26,907 nucleotides of DNA from Seison nebaliae (taxonomy: Eukaryota; Rotifera; Pararotatoria; Seisonacea; Seisonidae). Under the pieces are notes generated by a model. It was given only the letters and a program-made list of their open reading frames with translations. It made no database searches and had not been told where the DNA came from. Within the stretch, counting starts at the first letter, position 1, and each line of letters starts with the position of its first letter. The stretch spans positions 1 through 26,907 of the forward strand of contig JALJEE010001727.1 of the NCBI GenBank assembly GCA_023231475.1. Reading direction: 5' to 3'. This document shows positions 19,953 through 26,907 of the stretch, one piece after another. Both the position numbers and the translations under genes were made by a program.

Positions 19953-21200
19953 TTAATTCGCAGATCGTGAACATAAATTCTCTATTGAAAGGCTTATGGC
20001 AGCCGAACCGAGACATCGTAATGACTTTTCGGTATTCGAAATAGATACCGGTAACCTATAAAAGTCACAACAGTAATTCACAAATAATTTCAACTTCAAT
20101 TTGAGAGAAAAAAACTTGCAATGATGAAATGAATAGAATGATCTGACAGAGTTACATCTTAGTCTATCTACCAATGTTGAACTTTTCCTCTTCGAGTCAA
20201 TCTGGCATCCAAGGAAACAGACCTCCTTGCTCTCCAATTTCTTCAGATCATAACGAATTGGAAATGTGGAGATATTCGAGATAATCGAGATCCGTGGAGC
20301 AAGAATACACCCTTGTCTCACTCCTTTATTTAGGCGAAACATATTAGATTTCTTCGATCCATCTTTTACTACTCCGAACGACTTTGTAAAGATTTCATTG
20401 ATAAACGAAAGAGAATAACCATCAATTCCTTCATTACGTAGAATATCAATTCCTTGTGTCATGCTGACCGTGACATGTTTCTGTTCTTCTTCAGCTTTTC
20501 TTAATAGATCACGAACAGCATATCGGAAATTCTTTCGAACATTTTTTCTATTAGAAAATGTTTCCACTCATGTCTCTTTTGATGTCGAATACTCACAAAG
20601 TTAAGAATGTTTCTATTGATCGGACTACGGTTCGAAAGACACCTTTTGCGAAATGAACCAATATATTTGAATTTATCAATAACTTCACGACTCGATTGAA
20701 AAATAATTGATATTTTCAATTTCGTTCAATAACAATCAATGATTTTTACTTATCGAAATCAAAAAGGATTTATTATCATCATTAAACTTATTTCGATGAT
20801 CCGATAATCTGAATTGCTCACGTCAGATATATTCATTAACATTCGTAAGTAGATGTTTAGAAATAATGATGTGATTAATCCAGGACTTTCCATTTGACGA
20901 TGGAAAAGAAAAAGAAGATTCGTCACATAATTCAAGATCAATGAAGAGACAATTGAATTTGGATAAAGGATTCTTTCCACTCCCCATCAACAAATCAATA
21001 TCCTTAGGAGAGATGTTCAAGTCTCCCGCAATTATGAACGATTTATCAACACATTCATTCGACAGAAATTCTTCCAACATCATCGTTGTAATTGATTTTC
21101 TATAGAAGATAGTTCTATTGATCACCATAGAAGTTTACAAAAAAAGACATTATTCGAACAAATCGATTCAGAATGGATTCTGAACTCGGAAGATCGTAAG
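19953..21200 (-). mobile_element. Decayed non-LTR retrotransposon (endonuclease, RT)
   Basis: On the minus strand, an apurinic-type endonuclease piece comes first. The frame at 21128-20823 carries FIIAGDLNISPKDIDLL, an L-F-DLELCDES block and SWINHIIISKHLL, and an overlapping frame continues with SDYRIIEISL, like the terminal 'sDHrPi' motif. The frame at 20567-19953 has an RT block with the motif GVRQGCILAPRI (usual GVRQGCPLSP), then jumps directly to a post-palm segment (FLGCQIDSKRKSSTLVDRLRC), so the YxDD catalytic core is deleted. EN-then-RT order fits jockey/RTE/CR1-type LINEs. The copy sits between the two LicD paralogs, in their orientation. Not functional. Confidence 0.75.
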
Positions 21201-21722
21201 ACTTTCCATATGATCATTCCTGACGAACAATATTACTGATATATTTCTTCAAAATTGCTATTACGTTCCATATTCGTTAATTTGAATATATCATTTTTCT
21301 TTCATTATCAGTTTCTTTCATGAACGACAGACATCATGCTATCTGGGAAAAAGGTAGTAATAAATTTGCAAGATAATATTTATATTTCACATTTTCCAAT
21401 GGCATTTCTTAGCTGTTCTTGCTTAACCGATCATTTTTTGGATATTGTCAGAACTTCCGTTGACGAATTGACGGGAGAGATAGATATCTGATATTTTTTC
21501 AATCCTTAACCTTCGCCATCCAGATATCAGGAAGTAATTGTAAATAATGATTTTCTTTATTATTATAATACTTATTGATAATACATCCGATTGAGAAATA
21601 CATTAACATTTAAAGAAAATCTAAAATAAGATGTAAATAACTATTTACATGTGAAATAACGATTAATGGTTTGTATGGAGGACGGAAGGATTGTAAAACA
21701 TGAAGATATGATATACATCATA
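21201..21722. other. Intergenic downstream of LicD copy B
   Basis: AT-rich with no coding frame. It holds the presumed 3' UTR of LicD copy B (reading leftwards) and the 5' remnant of the LINE. Several TTTATT (antisense AATAAA) motifs occur near 21550-21570. Confidence 0.4.
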
Positions 21723-23589
21723 TTAATTGTAAGTCATATTAATTTGGACGTTTTGGATAACGGTCTTATGGAATTGTAACTTCTCAACACAAGAAGATAG
21801 TTTTCTAGCAGGTTGTAACGGTTTCATTTTCACTGGACAAATGACTTGTGCTCTTTCCATTTTAGTCCTCTCAATTCGAGTCATGTTATTGAACATGCCA
21901 AAATTAGATGGTCTCGGTTTGACGTAACTCTGAATTATCGAAAACTTGTCATAACAAAGAAGATGAGTGGCTTTGAAATCTTTGATTATTTCCATGTTCA
22001 ATATTATTGATGGAAAATGTTCCAATAGCAATTGACATTTAATGGAGAAGGCCATAACATTCTTTTGTTTCTGATGGTTCCATCTGGGTGAAAGACAATT
22101 CGACAAAACATCGAACAATCTCTGTGCAGCAATACATGTTATCATATATAGTGGTGGATTAAACGGTGCTGGTAACCACAAAGGACCCAAAGGACGATTG
22201 ATGGTGGGAAGAAGTACATTTCGAGAAATTGCTGAACCTTTTTGACGATCACAATGACACAAAGGATAGAAATTACTATAATAAGTATTCTCCCTAATTG
22301 CTGACGGATATATTAACCAAAGATCAATAACTGGATAATAATAATGATTATTGGCAATGTAGTTTTTGACCACATGCAATTGATGATATGGTTGGAAAAA
22401 AGAATTATTTTTGAAATATATTTTAAATTGTTGTATCATTTGAATATGCGTTTTCTGATCCTTAAAATCTGTTTTTGTCAAATCTGTTTTTAAATTCTCT
22501 TCCAATTTAAGTTGTTCGTCGATGTATGTTGAATTTAGTTGTTTTCCCATTTTCTTCCAGTTAGCGACTAGCAACGGACTATTCTTAATGTGAGTGTTTA
22601 TGTAAATTTTCCGGAAATTTGTAGTGCGACCTAATTCAAATTCCAGAACAAAAAGGAAAATTTCAATAAAATTTAACCTAAAACATATCCAATATGGTTC
22701 GATTTCGTCAATTCATTTAGAGCTTTAAATAAACGATATGGTTTATCCACCACTACTGCTATATCCACATCGTCATCCCATGGAATAATATCATGATGTC
22801 TCATAGAACCTGTAGAATTGAGAGAAAATGATTTGAATCAGTTAAAAAAGACAATTTCAAACCAATTAATGTTCCCTGATGCATGAAATGATGGATGTTG
22901 TATTTATGGAAAATCGTTTTCAATGATGTCATTAGAATCATATAAAGAAAATGATTCATAATATCAATACCATGTTGCATAAACATCAATTTCCTACGTT
23001 CAATCGTATACGATCTGGCTTTTTTATTCACTAATTTCGATGAGGCTCGTCTTGGATAGGTCAAATTTGAGATTGCTTCTTCAATTTTATTTTTGAGGGG
23101 TATTCGTAATGGTGATTTATCATAATTAGCATATTTCCATCCGCGGTTATCTTCGTATGAATAATTGATTAGTGACCAATATGTATAATTTGTGGAATTA
23201 TCGAATATTGTTTGATAAACATGTGTAGTTTGTGTTCTACCATAACAAATGAAATATTGTCTATTCATATGTTGCTCCAAAAAATTCGCTTTTTCTTTCC
23301 CATTTTTAATTATTTGATATTTGTGTTCGAATTCGACATCACCGAAAATCTTATGAAACGCTGATCGATTTCCTATCTGCTCGTCAATTGGTGATAGCAG
23401 AATTCCTGCAATGAGATCTTTCGATGTTTGGAACGGACACTCGAACACTTTTTCATTTGTATAGTTTTTTATCTTCTTTTTCTTTAGATATTCGGAATCA
23501 GAAATATTGAAGGAAATAAACATCAAACTACCAATCGATGCAATTACGGTTACTACAAATGTTAAACGAACTTTCATTTCCTTCAACAA
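21723..23589 (-). CDS. LicD/fukutin-like type II membrane protein, copy B
   Basis: Exons (minus): 23589-22863, 22809-22678, 22630-21723; introns of 53 and 47 nt, GT-AG, both phase 1, at exactly the same codons as in copy A. The middle exon is 132 nt in both genes. The spliced protein is 588 aa. It has a signal anchor at about residues 8-26, sequons (NYT, NLT), MHQGTLIG + SMRHHDIIPWDDDVD (DDDxD at 254-258), YVLG + RTTNF, VIDLWLIYPSA and RPLGPLWLPAPFNPP. The first intron is not a multiple of three, so here splicing is needed to keep the frame. Clearly a paralog of copy A (near-identical motifs, same architecture), the pair arising by local duplication and later split by the LINE. Donor and acceptor substrates are unknown; a lumenal glycan phospho-transferase is inferred. 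Confidence 0.88.
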
Positions 23590-24758
23590 CTTTCGACAAA
23601 AATCGATCTAGTTAACAATCAATTATTTGATCCGAAATCGAACAAACGACAGCTGAATAAGTGCCGTTGATATTCAATTTCATTAGAGAAGAAACTGACA
23701 ATTGTGAGAAGAGAAAATTTAACGAGATAAAATTGAAAAGAAATATTTAATAATAAAAAACTGTTCAAAGTACAACTATAATTCAAACATACAATAATAA
23801 TTCTTTGAACTGATCAAATAAAAAACGAAATAAAACAATTCGGTTGTTGAAACCAGTTTCCAATGTACATATTATTAAAATGTTGCGTATTTAATGATTT
23901 TGTTAACTGTTCTCACAATAGAGAAAATCTCTTTCAGATAATGCAAAACAAAAGAACGTTTCGGACATTTTTATACATTTCTACTTCTAAATTGACCAAA
24001 ATGGGACAAATAAATTCATCCTAACGGTATTTACAGATTTACAATTTTAATATGAAGAATGAGAAAGATGATAATTACTCTTATCGTAGAACTATTGAAC
24101 ATACCTTTTTTTAGAGGTTATACTATAGGGGGACAGGCAATTCGGATATGTGCCAATTCGGACATCATAGAGTATATAGTCTATACAACATCTACACTAT
24201 AGATAGTGTGATTTAGATATTAGGTTTTAGGTATTAGGGAATCTCCGAATGGTCGCCGACTACGTTAACCTTATTTTTAATAAAGTACACGTTTCCAACG
24301 TTGACGTAGTAGATATTTCCTTTTCTGTTAAACAGCAGCAGCAGAAGATAATAAAATATAATGTAGATTTAGACATAACCACCAGATAAAAAAAATTTCT
24401 GCAAACAGAAAGGAGCAAACTCCAACGCATCAAAACTTTCTCTTTCCAATTTTCATTCTCAAAATAAACTAGAATTGTGTAAACGTTAATAAATGCAACT
24501 CTAATAAGAGAGAGAGAGATAATTCGGAGATGGTTTTTTATTATATATAAATAATATAATATTATTATATATTAAAATTCTTTTTTTCTTTTTGTATTTT
24601 TTGTTCTCCCCCCTTTCTTACTCAAATAAATAAATAATAAATAATAAAGTTATTTCTTTAATCATTGTAGAACAACGAGAAAAATATTAGAACATTGTTA
24701 TCGAATGGCAGATAGTTCTATTCCTTTTGATTTTTTCCTCAAAAAAGGACAGTTCTAC
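23590..24758. other. AT-rich intergenic upstream of LicD copy B
   Basis: No gene seen. Patches include a near-tandem CAATTCGGA(T/C)AT at 24138-24170, a (CAG)4-like run near 24331-24343, a (GA)n run at 24507-24520, and an AT palindromic tract at 24540-24575. Some of this is probably old element flank. Confidence 0.45.
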
Positions 24759-24885
24759 ACCATTTAATAACGTAATTAATGTCTTTTTAAAATTTTTTCG
24801 GACATTTCTACCTCTTTTTTTTTCTTTTCGAATGAACCATTTAATAACGTAATTAATGTCTTTTCAAAACTTTTCGGACACTTCG
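24759..24885. repeat. 77-bp-spaced direct repeat
   Basis: Positions 24759-24808 and 24836-24885 share about 50 bp with few mismatches: ACCATTTAATAACGTAATTA identical, then TGTCTTTT(T/C)AAAA...TTTTCGGACA. A third weak echo of the tail (CCTTTTCGAACACTTCTAC) lies at 24997-25018. This is a small tandem array; no protein is credible here. Confidence 0.7.
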
Positions 24886-24943
24886 GATAGTAGGACATGG
24901 GGGAGTCGAATTTTTTCAACCTTTTTAAAACATCATTTTCTAT

Positions 24944-24960
24944 GACCTCCAATGGAGGTC
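24944..24960. repeat. Perfect 17-bp palindrome
   Basis: GACCTCCA-A-TGGAGGTC, bracketed by direct TCTATGACC copies (about 24940 and 24970). It could be a hairpin in an element end. Function is unknown. Confidence 0.5.
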
Positions 24961-25389
24961 CTCCATATTCTATGACCATTTATCAACTGCTCCTACAATC
25001 CTTTTCGAACACTTCTACAAAGTTTTTTTTACTATTATCTACTGGAAGTTTGTTCTCAAATGAAATGTTTATTTATAGAAATTGAAAGAAGGAAACGACC
25101 GTAAAAAAACTATTTTTCAAAAATTCCGTCGATATCGTTGAAAAATGGATTGTATGATGGTCTATCCGTCAGTCTTCTCATTTAGACAAAACCCCTACCA
25201 GACATTTTCCTTATTTTTTGCAAAAACGGACAAACGTGATAAAGAGAAAAACGACAAAATGTGTGGGAAAAAATAAAACTAAAACATATCGATGGTATGC
25301 AAAAAAAATTGAGAGTTTCGCCCTCTACGCGAAGTTAATTAATTGCGATCCCCCGTAATTCCCGTAGAAGAAGGTGGAGTACATTTAGA

Positions 25390-26623
25390 TCGAGTTTTCT
25401 TGGAATTGTTGCGAAAGTTAACAAGGACGAATATTATTCATTATGCATTTTACCCTTTAATGAATCTCATACTGCAGTGAACATAAATGAAAAGGTAAAT
25501 GAGGCGTTGGGAAACTATGTGATTTCGAATGACAACGTTACCAATATTTGCAGCGATTAAGCCGCGAATATGGTTGCGGCATATCGAAGTGGCAATCGAA
25601 TAAGTTGCATCATTCACATTCTTCAATTAGTCGTTAAAGATGCTATTAAATCCTCATCTCTAAAATGCACTATTTCTTTATGGAAAGAAATTGTTGAGAA
25701 ACTACGACGATCAACCTCTCAAAGCCATCAACTGTCACAACTACAAAAAGCTTTGGGACATCCAAGATCAGTGGTAAAGAACGATGTGAGTACCAGATGG
25801 AATTCTACTTATCTAATGATCGAATCTTTAATTAAAAATAAAGAAGAATTGTCTTTATTATATGATGATTTACCGTCTTGGTCTCAATTAATCTTGCATA
25901 TTTGTTAGTAAGAAATGCAGTAAAACCATGTTTTGAGTTCTCAGAAGACATGATGAAAAATGCGTCATATAACATATGGCAATGAATAGAAACGTTATTT
26001 GATTGTTACCACGAATTATCTAAGCATCTACAAATAATGGAAGACGAAAGTGTGCATAATTTGGTTACAGACGTGTTAACCAACAAAAACTCGATTAGAA
26101 CCATATTTATGGAATAAAACAATGTGTTGCGGAATATCTTAACCCATTATTAGGAATACGTTACTAAGAAGAAAAAATCAGAAGTAAAATACGTCAAAAT
26201 ATCGAATCGATTCTTTTGGAAATTTGTGAAATGTACAATATTGAAATTGTAAATGAAGAAGAAATAATCGAAGAAACAAATGAATTGAACGACGATCTTC
26301 CAACTTATCGTAAGATGGTCAAAAATACGATATCAACTGTACAGAAAGCGAGAAATCTCGCAGAAGAAATTAAAACATATAATTCTCGAGAATCATCTCG
26401 TGTGGAGTATGAACAATATTGGAAGGAAGAAATACACCTTACAATTAAAAAAAAAGTTTCGCACGCAATTGGCAGCATATCCTGCACAAGTTTATGCTTC
26501 GAACAATTTTTTTCATCTGCAGGTAATATTTTTACCGAAAAAAGAACTAATCTTACAGATGAGAATCTAGCAATGTTGTCATTTTTGCACAACAACACAA
26601 ATTTCATTTTGCGGTATTGTTAA
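25390..26623 (+). pseudogene. hAT-family transposase, decayed
   Basis: From about 25400 the + strand reads as the hAT catalytic region. In ICSD-stop-AANMVAAYRS (stop TAA at 25558-25560) the stop replaces the usual Asn of the 'TDNxxNM' motif. Next come RISCIIHILQLVVKDA (the 'CxaHxLnLvv' motif), GHPRSVVKNDVSTRWNSTYLMIESL (the conserved RW motif), then a frame change near 25900, a degraded insert with stops, and finally 26216-26623 with the dimerisation domain (ISCTSLCFEQFFSSAGNIFTEKR then TNLTDENLAMLSFL). The N-terminal BED finger is not seen. At least three stops or frameshifts make it inactive. The terminal inverted repeats could not be located; the right one, if present, may lie beyond 26623. 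Confidence 0.85.
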
Positions 26624-26907
26624 AAATTTTACTTTATATTATTTTTCATTAAATATATTCTTTATATTATTTTATTTGTTAATTGATTAAATAAATTTTG
26701 TTTAGTTTTTACATTGTCCGTTTATAAATTTTAAATTACTTAATTTTTCACTTTTCTGCCCTATTGCTGTTTGTCGCTTACTGTTCGTTCTGTTTTTTGC
26801 CAAAATAGAACGAATAGTGTATGTATACGAGGCAAAAACGAGAGTCTGGATTTTTTCCTCTTCCTCTATAAAATCGTTTTTGAGCTCTTCGTTTTTGTTA
26901 CCAACTG
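26624..26907. other. hAT 3' flank
   Basis: AT-rich sequence after the transposase stop, with TTTATATTATTTT repeated at about 26631-26672. GC-richer from 26755 onward (TTTGTCGCTTACTGTTCG). This may contain the element's right end, cut by the window edge. No gene. Confidence 0.4.

Noticed and set aside
24776-24979. 67-codon minus ORF with SFEKTLITLLNG-like repeats
   Set aside because: Produced by the 77-bp direct repeat; no domain.
26305-26607. 100-codon minus ORF
   Set aside because: Antisense shadow of the hAT dimerisation domain.

Overview
The window is strongly AT-rich animal DNA. The metazoan assignment rests on an HHEX-type homeobox gene. Every intron I can place is tiny (41-54 nt), and the 3' splice sites vary (tttag, acatag, ttacag, caacag, aaaag) rather than following the strict TTTTCAG of rhabditid nematodes. 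A compact AT-rich invertebrate fits, for example an enoplean nematode, rotifer, mite or other small protostome, but the sequence alone does not fix the phylum.

Layout: 1-4.0 kb is a graveyard of repeats. It holds a decayed 30-31 bp minisatellite, a 253-bp element with perfect 61-bp inverted arms, a hAT/DUF4371-type transposase fragment, relics of an LTR element (zinc knuckle, protease, integrase) and a Tc5/pogo-type transposase. 4.1-7.0 kb is mostly noncoding, with a 49-bp direct repeat around a GC-richer block. 7.0-7.9 kb is a five-exon ankyrin-repeat gene (+). 7.9-11.2 kb is long noncoding sequence upstream of HHEX (11.17-12.34 kb, +). 12.6-13.6 kb holds a LINE fragment and an unidentified frame. 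13.8-15.4 kb (-) is a broken DUF1647-like glycosyltransferase-type gene that runs across several frames. PNPO (-) follows at 15.77-16.51 kb. Two LicD/fukutin-like paralogs (-) lie at 17.27-19.10 and 21.72-23.59 kb, separated by a dead LINE. 24.7-26.9 kb holds small repeats and a decayed hAT transposase.

Functional reading: HHEX is a developmental repressor. PNPO makes the cofactor pyridoxal phosphate. The LicD pair and the DUF1647-like gene look like type II membrane, lumen-facing proteins that modify glycans. Their same-strand clustering suggests expansion of glycan-decorating enzymes. This is a eukaryotic neighbourhood, so co-operation between the genes is inference, not operon evidence. 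I saw no tRNA, rRNA or CRISPR. I did not find a clearly new multi-gene system. The best leads are the stop-free 3n introns of the first LicD gene, the hidden DUF1647-like gene and the C-terminal eh1 motif of HHEX.
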